From assembly GCA_046728155.1 (NCBI GenBank), contig JBKPDY010000016.1, forward strand, positions 43,898 through 107,897: DNA of 64,000 nucleotides, written 5' to 3'. The translations under genes and the position numbers were made by a program. The DNA comes from CAWDLX01 sp046728155 (GTDB taxonomy: Bacteria > Actinomycetota > Actinomycetes > Mycobacteriales > Micromonosporaceae). Positions 19,059-27,975 of this stretch are shown here, in pieces (the stretch's first letter is position 1; each line of letters opens with the position of its first letter). Below the pieces are notes generated by a model. It worked only from the letters and a program-made list of their open reading frames with translations, searched no databases and was not told the DNA's origin.

Positions 19059-19574
19059 TTGCCGGACGACGATGACGTGCTCATCAGGGCGTTGCAGGCC
19101 GAACACGGGGATGCCCTCTTCGCCCACGCACTGAGGCTCTGCGACGGCGACCGGCAGCGCGCGGAGGATCTCGTACAGGAGATCCTGTTGCGGGCGTGGC
19201 GGCATCCCGAGGCGCTCGACCCGGCGCGGGGGTCGGCCCGGGCGTGGCTGTTCACCACGGCTCGGCATCTGGCCATCGACGCCTGGCGCCGCCGGGAGGC
19301 GCGGGTGGGAGAGGTCTTCACCGACTCGCCGCCCGAACCGCGAAGTGACCTCGACGAGACGGACCGGGCCGTGGAGGCCTGGACGATCGAGGAGGCGCTC
19401 GGCCAACTCTCTCCCGCGCACCGGGATGTGCTGGTGGAGTGCTTCTACCGCGGACGCTCGGTCGCTGAGGCGGCCACCGTGCTCGGGATACCGCCGGGGA
19501 CGGTCAAGTCGCGCACGCACTACGCGATGCGGGCGCTCAAATTGGTGCTGGAAGAGATGGGGGTGACCCGATGA
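19059..19574 (+). CDS. ECF sigma factor
   Basis: A 171 aa sigma-70 family protein with region 2 (DALFAHALRLCDGDRQRAEDLVQEILLRAWRHPE) and region 4 (LGQLSPAHRDVLVECFYRGRSVAEAATVLGIPPGTVKSRTHYAMRAL). There is no extra domain. The start is TTG at 19059, preceded by GAGAGG; the nearby ATG is out of frame. It overlaps the next gene, a zinc-finger anti-sigma factor, by ATGA, forming a classical co-translated pair. The pair and its promoter resemble SigL/RslA, but orthology is not established. Confidence 0.88.
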   Translation: MPDDDDVLIRALQAEHGDALFAHALRLCDGDRQRAEDLVQEILLRAWRHPEALDPARGSARAWLFTTARHLAIDAWRRREARVGEVFTDSPPEPRSDLDETDRAVEAWTIEEALGQLSPAHRDVLVECFYRGRSVAEAATVLGIPPGTVKSRTHYAMRALKLVLEEMGVTR

Positions 19575-20260
19575 CGTGTGAGCATGCGCTCGAGGACGGC
19601 GCGTACGTCCTCGGCGCCCTTTCACCCGCCGAGCGGGCCGAATTCGAGCGGCACCTCTCCGGATGTGCCTCCTGCCGTGAGTCGGTGGCCAATCTCGCCG
19701 TACTCCCCGGACTGCTCGGCCGGCTCGACCCGGCCAGAGCGGTGGCGCTGAGGGAAGATCAGGCCCCCGTGGCCATACCAGCGACCGTGCTGCAACGAGT
19801 GCTGACCGCGGCCGGGCGGCAGCGTCGCCGGGCCCGCCGCCGGCGCACCGTGCTCGCCACGACGCTGGCCGCGGTCGTGATGGTTCTCCTGGTGGGGGTC
19901 GGCGTGGCCGTGCACCTGCGCGACGTGCAGCCCTCGCCGCCGATCGCGATGAGTGCGATGCGCCCGGCCTCGGCGGAATGGATACCGGTGGGCGCCGACG
20001 TGGGCGTCGTCCCCGACGCCGGCGGCTCGAGGCTCGTCATGACGTGCTGGTACGCAAGTGGGTACGAGGGCCGCTGGGTTCTTCGCCTCGTGGTCATCCC
20101 GCGCGCGGGTGGGGATGCCGAGACCATCGGAACCTGGACCGCCGACCCCGGGGCGAAGGTGACCGTGTCCGGCCGTACCCATCTGACCCCGGATGAGATC
20201 GGACGGGTCGAGCTGCGGCGCTGGGACAACACCACCCTGCTGTGGTGGACCCCGACCTGA
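19571..20260 (+). CDS. Zinc-finger anti-sigma factor
   Basis: A 229 aa single-pass membrane protein. The N-terminal ZAS domain carries Cys3 and HLSGCASC (HxxxCxxC at about 28-35). A basic stretch and a transmembrane helix (VLATTLAAVVMVLLVGVGVAV) are followed by an extracytoplasmic domain ending LLWWTPT. It should bind and inhibit the ECF sigma encoded just upstream, releasing it on an oxidative or envelope signal. The ATG overlaps the sigma stop as ATGA. Confidence 0.87.
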   Translation: MTCEHALEDGAYVLGALSPAERAEFERHLSGCASCRESVANLAVLPGLLGRLDPARAVALREDQAPVAIPATVLQRVLTAAGRQRRRARRRRTVLATTLAAVVMVLLVGVGVAVHLRDVQPSPPIAMSAMRPASAEWIPVGADVGVVPDAGGSRLVMTCWYASGYEGRWVLRLVVIPRAGGDAETIGTWTADPGAKVTVSGRTHLTPDEIGRVELRRWDNTTLLWWTPT

Positions 20261-20322
20261 GCTGCGATGACCCAGGGGCGAGGCGTCTCGGCGCAACTCG
20301 GCCGACCGTCACGTCTTACAAT

Positions 20323-20383
20323 GATCCAACAGAAGTCGCGGAAACCGCAGAAAACTGCGGCATCTGACGACATCTGTTGGATC
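20323..20383. terminator. Nested hairpins between convergent genes
   Basis: The outer arms GATCCAACAGA (20323-20333) and TCTGTTGGATC (20373-20383) are perfectly complementary. Inside lies CCGCAG-AAAA-CTGCGG (20345-20360). The structure stands between the anti-sigma gene and the polyprenyl synthase gene, which converge, so it is a likely bidirectional terminator. Confidence 0.75.
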
Positions 20384-20410
20384 TTCGCCGTCCTGCTCCC
20401 GGCGGTCGCG

Positions 20411-21451
20411 TTACACGGTCCGGTCGGCGAGGAAGCCGGCGAGCGAGTCGAGCGCCTCCCTGCCCGGGGTGTGCGGCAGCCCGGTGAGTTGGGCCCTCGC
20501 CCGTTCGGCGTACGTCCGGACGGTCTCCCTGGCCCGCTTCAACGCCGGCGACTCCCGCAACAGGTCGAGCGCTTCGCTGACATCGTCGTCATCGGCGATC
20601 GCGCCCTGGCTGAGAATCGCGCGTAGCCGCGGACTGGTCAGGTCGTCAGCGATCGCATAGAGCACAGGCAACGTGCGTATGCCCTCGCGCAGATCGGTAC
20701 CCGGGGTCTTACCCGACTCGGCCGAATCGGATGCGATGTCGAGGAGGTCGTCGGAGAGCTGGAACGCCATCCCGATCGTGTCGCCGTAGCTGGCCAGAGC
20801 CTCCACTGTGGACTGCGGTGCACCGCAGAACATGGCGCCGAACCGGGCGGAGGTACCGATCAGCGAGCCGGTTTTGTCGGCGATGACCCGCAGATAGTGC
20901 TCGACCGGATCCGATCCGCGGGGACCGACGGTCTCGGCAATCTGTCCGTGCACGAGGCGGGCGAAGGTCCGAGCCTGGATCCGTACCGCCTCGGCACCCA
21001 GGTCAGCGGCGAGCCCCGCGGCCCGCGCGAACAGATAGTCCCCGGTAAGGATGGCGATGGAGTTGCCCCAGCGCGCGTTCGCCGACGGGGCACCGCGCCG
21101 CACCGGCGCCTCGTCCATGACATCGTCGTGGTAGAGCGTCGCCAGATGCGTGAGCTCGACCACGACAGCCGCGGGCACCACCTTCGGCCGACCGGGGTCA
21201 CCGAACTGTGCGCTGAGTGCCACGAGGAGAGGCCGGAAACGTTTCCCGCCCGCGTTCACAAGGTGCCGCGCCACCTCGGCGAGCACGGGATCGGACGCCG
21301 TCACCGCCTCCTGTAGGCCGTCCTCAACCTGCTCGAGGATGTCTCGTACCGCCTCGTCCAGGGCCGGATCGGCCAGGGTCAGGCCGACCACCGCACCGGC
21401 CACGGGCTGAACTGCCTCGCCCGCCTCGCTGGGGTCCACGCCCTCAACCAT
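20411..21451 (-). CDS. Polyprenyl diphosphate synthase (menaquinone side chain)
   Basis: A 346 aa trans-isoprenyl diphosphate synthase. GGKRFRP is followed by the first Asp-rich motif HDDVMDEA and the second QLSDDLLDIA, both intact. It condenses isopentenyl diphosphate onto an allylic primer to build a long chain. Its position directly after nuoN, in a block with menG, mqnC and a geranylgeranyl-reductase-like gene, makes the menaquinone tail its likely product. The chain length cannot be read with confidence. It reads in the nuo direction with about 75 bp after nuoN. Confidence 0.88.
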   Translation of the reverse strand: MVEGVDPSEAGEAVQPVAGAVVGLTLADPALDEAVRDILEQVEDGLQEAVTASDPVLAEVARHLVNAGGKRFRPLLVALSAQFGDPGRPKVVPAAVVVELTHLATLYHDDVMDEAPVRRGAPSANARWGNSIAILTGDYLFARAAGLAADLGAEAVRIQARTFARLVHGQIAETVGPRGSDPVEHYLRVIADKTGSLIGTSARFGAMFCGAPQSTVEALASYGDTIGMAFQLSDDLLDIASDSAESGKTPGTDLREGIRTLPVLYAIADDLTSPRLRAILSQGAIADDDDVSEALDLLRESPALKRARETVRTYAERARAQLTGLPHTPGREALDSLAGFLADRTV

Positions 21452-21525
21452 GCCACAGCCACCCAGCGGAGGATCCGCGAGCCGCGCGACCGGGCGCGGT
21501 CAGCGGATACGGCAGACACACCAGG

Positions 21526-23100
21526 TCAACGGATGAATGTCGCTGCGCGTTGCGCGAGGTCGAGCACTGGACCGGGGGCGACGCCAAGCAACAGGGTGGC
21601 CAGCACTCCGACCATGACCGCGGCCGACGTGAACGCACCCGGAATGACCACCGACGGGCTCAATTCGCCCGGTTCCGAGAGCCACATCATGACGACCACC
21701 CGAAGGTACGGGAATGCGAGCACGACGGTCGTGACGACACCGGCGATGACGGCGGCGATCTGCCACCCGCCTCCGTTGCCCAGAGCCGCGGCGAACACAC
21801 CGAACTTGCTGGTAAAGCCGCTCGTCAGCGGGATGCCCGCAAATGCGAGGAGGAGGAACGTGAACACGCCGCCGAGCAGCGGAGCACGCCGGCCCAGCCC
21901 GGCCCAGCGCGAGAGGTGGGTCGCCTCGCCATCCTCGTCGCGCACCAGCGTCACGACGGCGAACGCCGCGATGACCGTGAACCCGTACGCGACCAGGTAG
22001 AACATCGAGGTCTGCAGTCCCTGCTGGTTGAAGGCGATCACGCCGACCAACAGATAGCCGGCGTTGGCGATTGACGAATAGGCGAGCAGCCGCTTGATGT
22101 CGGTCTGGGTGACCGCCAACACGGCTCCGCCGAACATGGTGAGGATGGCCAAAACGCCGAGAATCGGTTGGATGTCCCACTCGGCCCGGTCGAACGCAAC
22201 GTAGAAAATCCGTAGCAGCCCTCCGAACGCGGCCACCTTGGTGCAGCCGGACATGAGCGCGGTCACGGGTGTCGGGGCACCCTGGTACACGTCAGGGGTC
22301 CACACGTGGAAGGGAACCGCGGCGATCTTGAACAACAGGCCGACCGACACGAGAGCGATCCCGCTGAAGAGCAGGATCTGGCTGGTCGATGCGCCGAGAA
22401 CCGCCGCGTGGATGCCGCTGAACGTCACCGTGCCGGCGAACCCATAGAGCAGGGCCATGCCGAACAGGAAGAACGCCGACGCGTACGCGCCGAGCAGGAA
22501 GTATTTGAGCCCGGCCTCCTGGCTCACCAGCCGGCGGCGTCGGGCCATGGCACAGAGAATGTAGAGCGGCAGCGAGAAGACCTCGAGCCCGACGAACATC
22601 GTCAGCAGGTCGTTGGCGGCGACGAATACCATCATCCCGGCCAGGGCGAAGAGCGTCAGCGGGAACACCTCGGTGGCGCCGGGGGTACGGGTCTGCCGCC
22701 GGTCGGCCTCCCCACCCACCGGGACCGCGGCCTGCGCCACGAACGCGCCGCCCCGCTCGACCGAACGCTCCGCCACCAAGAGGATCGCGACGATACCGAG
22801 CAGCGCGAGGGTTCCCTGCAGGAAGAGGGTCGGTCCGTCTACGGCCAGCGCCGTGGCTGCGGTGAGGTTGCGCCGGCCGCTTTGCGCCACCCGCACCACC
22901 GAGATGAACGCGGCGACAAGGGCGGCGAGTGAGATCAGGAGCTGCGTGGCGTGGCGGGAGCGCCGGGGTACGAACGCCTCGACCAGGACACCGATGGAAG
23001 CGGCGCCGAACAGGATCAGCAGGGGCGCCAGCGCGGCATAATCCAGATCTGGCGGGGTGAGGTTGATGGCGAGCGCCGGCGTAGCTACGGCAGGACTCAT
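21526..23100 (-). CDS. nuoN: NADH-quinone oxidoreductase subunit N
   Basis: A 524 aa antiporter-like membrane subunit with about 14 helices. Conserved segments are VGLEVFSLPLYILCAMARR, KYFLLGAYASAFFLFGMALLYG, FKIAAVPFHVWTPDVYQGAPTPVTALMSGCTKVAAFGG and TDIKRLLAYSSIANAGYLLVG, with the channel Lys and Glu residues in place. It is part of the proton-pumping arm of complex I. The ATG overlaps the nuoM stop as ATGA. Confidence 0.95.
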   Translation of the reverse strand: MSPAVATPALAINLTPPDLDYAALAPLLILFGAASIGVLVEAFVPRRSRHATQLLISLAALVAAFISVVRVAQSGRRNLTAATALAVDGPTLFLQGTLALLGIVAILLVAERSVERGGAFVAQAAVPVGGEADRRQTRTPGATEVFPLTLFALAGMMVFVAANDLLTMFVGLEVFSLPLYILCAMARRRRLVSQEAGLKYFLLGAYASAFFLFGMALLYGFAGTVTFSGIHAAVLGASTSQILLFSGIALVSVGLLFKIAAVPFHVWTPDVYQGAPTPVTALMSGCTKVAAFGGLLRIFYVAFDRAEWDIQPILGVLAILTMFGGAVLAVTQTDIKRLLAYSSIANAGYLLVGVIAFNQQGLQTSMFYLVAYGFTVIAAFAVVTLVRDEDGEATHLSRWAGLGRRAPLLGGVFTFLLLAFAGIPLTSGFTSKFGVFAAALGNGGGWQIAAVIAGVVTTVVLAFPYLRVVVMMWLSEPGELSPSVVIPGAFTSAAVMVGVLATLLLGVAPGPVLDLAQRAATFIR

Positions 23101-24635
23101 TTACCGGCCTCCTGGTTCACGCTCGGCGTCGGGTCGGACTTGTTGATGTCGTGCATCGTGGCCACCACCGCCGGATTGATGACGTCGAGCAGCGGCTTGG
23201 GGTAGAAGCCGAAGACGACCAGCAGGGCGATGAGCGGCGCGACCACGATCGACTCGCGCAGGGACAGGTCCTTGCGCATCGCGCGCACAGTGGACAGTTC
23301 CGGGTTGGTTCTGCCGTGCAGACTGCGCTGCACCAGCCAGAGCACGTACCCGGCGGCGAGGATGATGCCGAACGTGGCGATGACGGCGACGGTTCGGTTG
23401 ACCGTGAACGTGCCCAACAACACGAGGAACTCGCTCGCGAAGGGGGCGGTGCCGGGCAGCGAGAGCGATGCTAGACCGGCGAAGAGCATCACGCCGGCGA
23501 TGAGCGGCAGCATCCGGCCGGCACCACCGAAGTCGCCCACAATGGCCGAGCCGCGGCGTGCCACGAGCATCCCGACCACGAGGAACAGCAGGCCGGTCGC
23601 GAGACCGTGGTTGAACATATAGAGCACCGCGCCGGAACCGGCCTGGGTCGTGAAGGCGAAGACGCCGATACCGATGAAACCGAAGTGGGCCACGGAGGTA
23701 TAGGAGACCAGCCGCTTCATGTCGTTCTGGCCAACCGCGAGCAGCGCTGCATAGATGATGCCGACCAGCGCCAGGGTCAGGCCGAGCGGAGCGAAGAACT
23801 TCGACGCGTTCGGGAACAGCGGCAGACAGTAGCGCAGGATCCCGAACGTGCCGACTTTGTCGAGCACGCCGACGAGCAGGGCCGCCGCTCCGGCCGGCGC
23901 CGCCGTACCGGCGTCGGGGAGCCAGGTGTGGAACGGGAAGAAGGGCGCCTTGATGGCGAAGGCGACGAAGAACCCGAGGAAAAGCCAGCGCTCGGCGCTC
24001 GTGGAAAAGTCCACTTGGGACAGTTTCACCCAGTCGAGGGTGTGTCCACCGAGCACCCACAGGCCTATCACCGCGGCGAGCATGAACAGGCCGCCTACGA
24101 GTGAGTAGAGGAAGAACTTCACGGCCGCGTACTGCCGACGCGCGCCACCGTACGAACCGATGAGAAAGTACATCGGCACGAGCATGACCTCGAAGAAGAC
24201 GTAGAACAGGAACACGTCCTGGGCCGCGAAGACGCCGATCATCGTGCTCTCCAGGGCCAGGATCAACGCGAAATACGCTGGCACCGACCGGTTGGCACCC
24301 GCGCTCTCGACGTCGTTCCAGGAATAGATGACCACCAGCGGGACGATGATCGCGATCAGGGCGAGCATCACCAGCGCGATGCCGTCAACGGCGAAGGTGA
24401 AGCGCACATCCCAGGTCGGGATCCACGGGTACGACTCGCGCAGCTGGAACCGGGCGCCGCCGGGCTTGAACGCCACCCACGCGGCGATCGTCAGTCCCAG
24501 CACGGCCAGCGTAAAGAGCAGCGCGATCTGCTTGGCCAACAACGGCTGGCGGCGTGGCAGGAGACCGACGATGAGCGCGCCCATCAGCGGCACGAGCACC
24601 ATCACGCTCAGGTAAGGGAAACCAGCCTGTGTCAT
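23097..24635 (-). CDS. nuoM: NADH-quinone oxidoreductase subunit M
   Basis: A 512 aa proton-pumping subunit. ALESTMIGVFAAQDVFLFYVFFE, AFAIKAPFFPFHTWLPDAGTAAPAG and NDMKRLVSYTSVAHFGFIGIG are the NuoM signatures. The ATG at 24635 lies exactly on the ATGA ending the third repeat-encoded mini-ORF between nuoL and nuoM. A start at 24683 would add 16 residues of repeat sequence and is not favoured. Confidence 0.94.
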   Translation of the reverse strand: MTQAGFPYLSVMVLVPLMGALIVGLLPRRQPLLAKQIALLFTLAVLGLTIAAWVAFKPGGARFQLRESYPWIPTWDVRFTFAVDGIALVMLALIAIIVPLVVIYSWNDVESAGANRSVPAYFALILALESTMIGVFAAQDVFLFYVFFEVMLVPMYFLIGSYGGARRQYAAVKFFLYSLVGGLFMLAAVIGLWVLGGHTLDWVKLSQVDFSTSAERWLFLGFFVAFAIKAPFFPFHTWLPDAGTAAPAGAAALLVGVLDKVGTFGILRYCLPLFPNASKFFAPLGLTLALVGIIYAALLAVGQNDMKRLVSYTSVAHFGFIGIGVFAFTTQAGSGAVLYMFNHGLATGLLFLVVGMLVARRGSAIVGDFGGAGRMLPLIAGVMLFAGLASLSLPGTAPFASEFLVLLGTFTVNRTVAVIATFGIILAAGYVLWLVQRSLHGRTNPELSTVRAMRKDLSLRESIVVAPLIALLVVFGFYPKPLLDVINPAVVATMHDINKSDPTPSVNQEAGK

Positions 24636-24799
24636 CGCTCGCCTCCCCGCTCGCTCCGCTGCTGCCACCCCACGAGGTGCCACGTTGCTCGGTTCGCAAG
24701 CTCGCCGAAGTCGCTCCGCTGCGCTCCACGTCTCCGCGGGGGCCCAGGCGCGGGCCTGTCGGCCCTGCGATGCTCACTCGCTGTCGGCTCGGCGGTCAC
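24632..24799 (-). CDS. Repeat-encoded leader mini-ORF coupled to nuoM (long form)
   Basis: A 55-codon frame begins VTAEPTASEHRRAD and ends QQRSERGGER. Its GTG overlaps the stop of the preceding repeat frame (GTGA at 24799-24796), and its TGA overlaps the nuoM ATG (ATGA). It is the long version of the repeat, with an inner segment PPRRRGAQRSDFGELANR absent from short copies. A role in passing ribosomes from nuoL to nuoM is inferred. Confidence 0.55.
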   Translation of the reverse strand: MTAEPTASEHRRADRPAPGPPRRRGAQRSDFGELANRATWHLVGWQQRSERGGER

Positions 24800-24996
24800 T
24801 GGGGTCGCCTCTCGTTCGTCGCAGTCGGTTTCGCGCCTATCGTCTGCTCGCCTCCGCGCTCGCTCCGGTCCTCGGGCCTGTCGGCCCTGCGATCCTCACT
24901 CGCTGTCGGCTCGCTCATCGTCTGCTCGCCTCCGCGCTCGCTCCGGTCCTCGGGCCTGTCGGCCCTGCGATCCTCACTCGCTGTCGGCTCGCTCAT
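24796..24996 (-). CDS. Repeat-encoded mini-ORF, two fused short copies, after nuoL
   Basis: A 66-codon frame whose ATG overlaps the nuoL stop as ATGA. It contains two identical 26-residue units (MSEPTASEDRRADRP then EDRSERGGEQT), followed by a 14-residue spacer and a TGA that overlaps the GTG of the next repeat frame. Thus nuoL, this frame, the next one and nuoM form an unbroken chain of stop/start overlaps. Translation is not demonstrated. Confidence 0.55.
   Translation of the reverse strand: MSEPTASEDRRADRPEDRSERGGEQTMSEPTASEDRRADRPEDRSERGGEQTIGAKPTATNERRPQ
24841..24996 (-). repeat. 78-bp tandem repeat, two units
   Basis: Units at 24919-24996 and 24841-24918 are identical and each is 78 bp, keeping frame. 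Each contains an inner hairpin GGGCC-GACA-GGCCC. They belong to the dispersed family whose other copies precede acs, nuoF, nuoJ and mqnA. Confidence 0.9.
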
Positions 24997-26897
24997 CCGA
25001 GCCGTACCAGGAGGAAGGCCAATACCACGAGGAGCGCCCCGCCGAGCATGGAGAGGGCGTACGACCGGACGAAACCCGTCTGGACCCGCCGGATCCGCCC
25101 GGAGAGACCGCCGACTCCCGCGGCGAGGCCGTTGACCAATCCGTCCAGGCCCCGGTTGTCGAAATAGACCAGGGCCCGGGTCAGGTAGAGGCCGGGCTTC
25201 TCGAACAGGGTCTCGTTGATCGCGTCGCCGTAGAGGTTGCGGCGGGCGGCGGTCACGATCGGCCCGGCCGGTTGCTCGACGAGAGCCGTCCCGTTGCGGA
25301 AGAGCGCCACCGCGACCAATCCGCCGAACACCGTCACCGCGACGGAGAGGATCGCGACCGTCGTCTCGCCCAGGTGAACCGCCGCCTCCTCATGCGGACC
25401 GAACACCGGGCGCAGCCAGTCGACGACGCTGGTGGACATCAGCCAACCTGAGACGATCGAGCCGAGGGCCAGCAGGATCAGCGGAATCGTCATCACCGGC
25501 GGGGACTCGTGCGGGTGGACCTCCTCGGTCCAACGCTTCGGGCCGTGGAACGTCAGCACGAACAGCCGGGTCATGTAGAACGCGGTGAGGCCGGCGCCGA
25601 TCAGCGCCCCCGTCCCGAAGAGCCAACCTGTCCATCCTGGACGGTTGAACGCGGACGCGATGATCGGGTCCTTGGAGAAGTAGCCCGAGAGCGGCGGGAG
25701 GCCGATGATGGCCAGCCAGCCGATCAGGAACGTGATCCAGGTGATCCGCACGACCCGCCATAGCGCGCCGAAGCGCCGGATGTCGACCTGATCGTTCATC
25801 GCGTGCATGACCGACCCTGCCCCGAGGAACAGGTCGGCCTTGAAGAAGCCGTGGGCCAGCAGGTGGATGATGGCCAGCGCGTAGGCGCCGCCGCCGAGGC
25901 CGACACCGAGGAACATGTACCCGATCTGGGAGACGGTCGACCAGGCGAGGACGCGTTTGATGTCGTCCTTGGCACAGCCGATGATGCAGCCGATGAGGAG
26001 CGTCACGACTCCGACGCAGACCACCACCAGTTGGGCCGTGGTGTTGGCGTTGAAGATCGGGTTGGACCGGGCGATGAGGTACACGCCGGCCGTCACCATC
26101 GTGGCGGCGTGGATGAGGGCGGATACCGGAGTGGGACCCTCCATCGCGTCGGGGAGCCAGGCCTGCAACGGGAACTGGCCCGACTTGCCGCAGGCGCCCA
26201 GCAGCAGGAGCAGGCCCAGCATCAGCGTGACCGTGCTGGAGAGCCTGCCGACATTGGCGAAGACGATCTCGTAGTTGACCGATCCGATCTGGGCGAACAT
26301 CACGAAGATCGCGATCAGCAGGCCGGCATCGCCCACGCGGTTCATGATGAACGCCTTCTTGCCGGCCGTGGCCGCGCTCGGTCGCAGGTACCAGAACGAG
26401 ATGAGCAGGTACGACGCCAGGCCGACGCCCTCCCAGCCGAGGTAGAGCATGACGTAGTTGTTGCCCAGCACGAGCAGCAGCATCGCCGCGACGAAGATGT
26501 TGAAGTACCCGAAGAACCTGCGCCGGCCCGGGTCGCCCGCCATGTAGCCAACCGAGTACACATGGATGAGGAACCCGACACCGGTGATGAGCAGGACGAA
26601 GACGCCGGACAGGGGGTCGAACAGCAGACCGAAGTCCACTGTGAACCGTCCTACGTGGATGAACTGGAAGAGGTCGATGGCTACGGCACGGGGCCCGGAG
26701 AGCCCGCGCAGGCTGACGAAGTCGACCAGTCCCAGGATGAACGCGACCCCCACGCTGGCGCAGCCGAGAATGTGTCCCCAGCGGTCGGCGCGCCGCCCGA
26801 GTACCAGCAACAGGCACCCGCTGACGAGCGGGATGACAACAAGCAACCAGAACCAGCTCAATACCCCGCTGGCCGAGCTGTACCCCAACGCGTGCAT
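24993..26897 (-). CDS. nuoL: NADH-quinone oxidoreductase subunit L
   Basis: A 634 aa antiporter-like subunit with the N-terminal segment FDPLSGVFVLLITGVGFLIH, then GWEGVGLASYLLI, the conserved LQAWLPDAMEGPTPVSALIHAATMV and DDIKRVLAWSTVSQIGYMFLG. A C-terminal hydrophobic end (MLGGALLVVLAFLLVRLG) should anchor the long lateral helix. It is the distal proton pump of complex I. Its TGA overlaps the ATG of the repeat mini-ORF. Confidence 0.95.
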   Translation of the reverse strand: MHALGYSSASGVLSWFWLLVVIPLVSGCLLLVLGRRADRWGHILGCASVGVAFILGLVDFVSLRGLSGPRAVAIDLFQFIHVGRFTVDFGLLFDPLSGVFVLLITGVGFLIHVYSVGYMAGDPGRRRFFGYFNIFVAAMLLLVLGNNYVMLYLGWEGVGLASYLLISFWYLRPSAATAGKKAFIMNRVGDAGLLIAIFVMFAQIGSVNYEIVFANVGRLSSTVTLMLGLLLLLGACGKSGQFPLQAWLPDAMEGPTPVSALIHAATMVTAGVYLIARSNPIFNANTTAQLVVVCVGVVTLLIGCIIGCAKDDIKRVLAWSTVSQIGYMFLGVGLGGGAYALAIIHLLAHGFFKADLFLGAGSVMHAMNDQVDIRRFGALWRVVRITWITFLIGWLAIIGLPPLSGYFSKDPIIASAFNRPGWTGWLFGTGALIGAGLTAFYMTRLFVLTFHGPKRWTEEVHPHESPPVMTIPLILLALGSIVSGWLMSTSVVDWLRPVFGPHEEAAVHLGETTVAILSVAVTVFGGLVAVALFRNGTALVEQPAGPIVTAARRNLYGDAINETLFEKPGLYLTRALVYFDNRGLDGLVNGLAAGVGGLSGRIRRVQTGFVRSYALSMLGGALLVVLAFLLVRLG

Positions 26898-26904
26898 CTG
26901 TCCC

Positions 26905-27204
26905 TCAGTACTTCAGCAGGTTCGCGTCGTCGACACTCGCCGAGCGTCGCGTTCGGAAGATCGACATGATGATGGCGAGGCCGACGACGACCTCCGCGGC
27001 GGCCACCACCATGACGAAGAACGCCATGATCTGACCGTCCAGCGTGCCATTTATCCGGCTGAATGTCACAAGCGCCAGGTTGGTGGCGTTGAGCATCAGC
27101 TCGATGCACATGAACAGAACGATCGCGTTGCGGCGGATGAGCACACCCACCGCGCCGACCGTGAACAGGGCGGCCGCGAGCTCGATGTAGTAACCCGGTT
27201 GCAT
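26905..27204 (-). CDS. nuoK: NADH-quinone oxidoreductase subunit K
   Basis: A 99 aa protein with three transmembrane helices. The helix NAIVLFMCIELMLNATNLALV carries the conserved Glu, and FFVMVVAAAEVVVGLAIIM the second. The length is exactly typical. It lies 6 bp after nuoJ and 7 bp before nuoL. Confidence 0.95.
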   Translation of the reverse strand: MQPGYYIELAAALFTVGAVGVLIRRNAIVLFMCIELMLNATNLALVTFSRINGTLDGQIMAFFVMVVAAAEVVVGLAIIMSIFRTRRSASVDDANLLKY

Positions 27205-27210
27205 AGGGGG

Positions 27211-27975
27211 CTACCCTTCGTCGGTGCCCTTGGGCGCGAACTCGCTCTCGGTGAGCTCGCGCACGGGCAGGATCGGTGAGAACGAGCGTTCGGACGGCCG
27301 GCCGTCGGCGAGCCGGGCCGGCGTTGCGACGGAATCAGACGTGGCGTAGACACCCGGACCGGCCTTCGGTCCGGGGTAGTTGCCGGGGGCGAACCTGGCC
27401 CGCATGAGGCTGGGCTGGCTCCTTTTCTCGTCCTTGCGGCGCTCGATGTGGGCCAGGATCATCGCCCCGAGCGCGGCCGCGATGAGCAGGGCCGAGGTCG
27501 CCTCGAATGCGAAGATGTACCGCGTGAACAAGGCCGCCGCCAGGCCCTGGACGTTGCCGTCCCGGTTCGCCTGGGCGAGCCCGGCCGCCGGCACCCCGTG
27601 CAGGGCGCGGTAGAAGGCGGTCGCGACGAGCGCCGCGAAGCCGACCCCGGCCAGCGCCGCCGCGACCCGCTGGCCGCGCAGGACCTCAATGATCGAGTCG
27701 GACGCGTCCCGGCCGATCAGCATGAGCACGAAGAGGAACAGCATCATGATCGCCCCGGTGTAGACGATCACCTGCGCGAGGCCGAGGAACGGCCCGGACT
27801 GGATGACGTAGAAGACGCTGATGCAGAGCATCACCACGACCAGCCACAGGGCCGAGTGAACCGCGTTGCGGGCCATCACCATCCCCAGCGCTGCGATGAC
27901 GGCGATGGGGCCGAGGATCCAGAACACCCACGTCTCGCCGCCACTGATGACCTCACTTGCGGCCAGTAGGGTCAT
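27211..27975 (-). CDS. nuoJ: NADH-quinone oxidoreductase subunit J
   Basis: A 254 aa membrane subunit with five helices (VFWILGPIAVIAALGMVMARNAVHSALWLV; VIVYTGAIMMLFLFVLMLIG) and a polar C-terminal extension, as is common in actinobacteria. The ATG at 27975 lies on the ATGA that ends the repeat mini-ORF inserted between nuoI and nuoJ. A start at 28023 would translate repeat sequence. Confidence 0.93.
   Translation of the reverse strand: MTLLAASEVISGGETWVFWILGPIAVIAALGMVMARNAVHSALWLVVVMLCISVFYVIQSGPFLGLAQVIVYTGAIMMLFLFVLMLIGRDASDSIIEVLRGQRVAAALAGVGFAALVATAFYRALHGVPAAGLAQANRDGNVQGLAAALFTRYIFAFEATSALLIAAALGAMILAHIERRKDEKRSQPSLMRARFAPGNYPGPKAGPGVYATSDSVATPARLADGRPSERSFSPILPVRELTESEFAPKGTDEG

Noticed and set aside
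24841..24996. Tandem repeats as a CRISPR array
   Set aside because: The units are contiguous, without spacers, and no cas genes are present; they are coding-frame repeats at a gene junction.
25803..26969. Long plus-strand open frame antisense to nuoL
   Set aside because: It mirrors nuoL codon structure, is Asp/His/Gln-rich as expected for an antisense frame in GC-rich DNA, and nuoL is certain.
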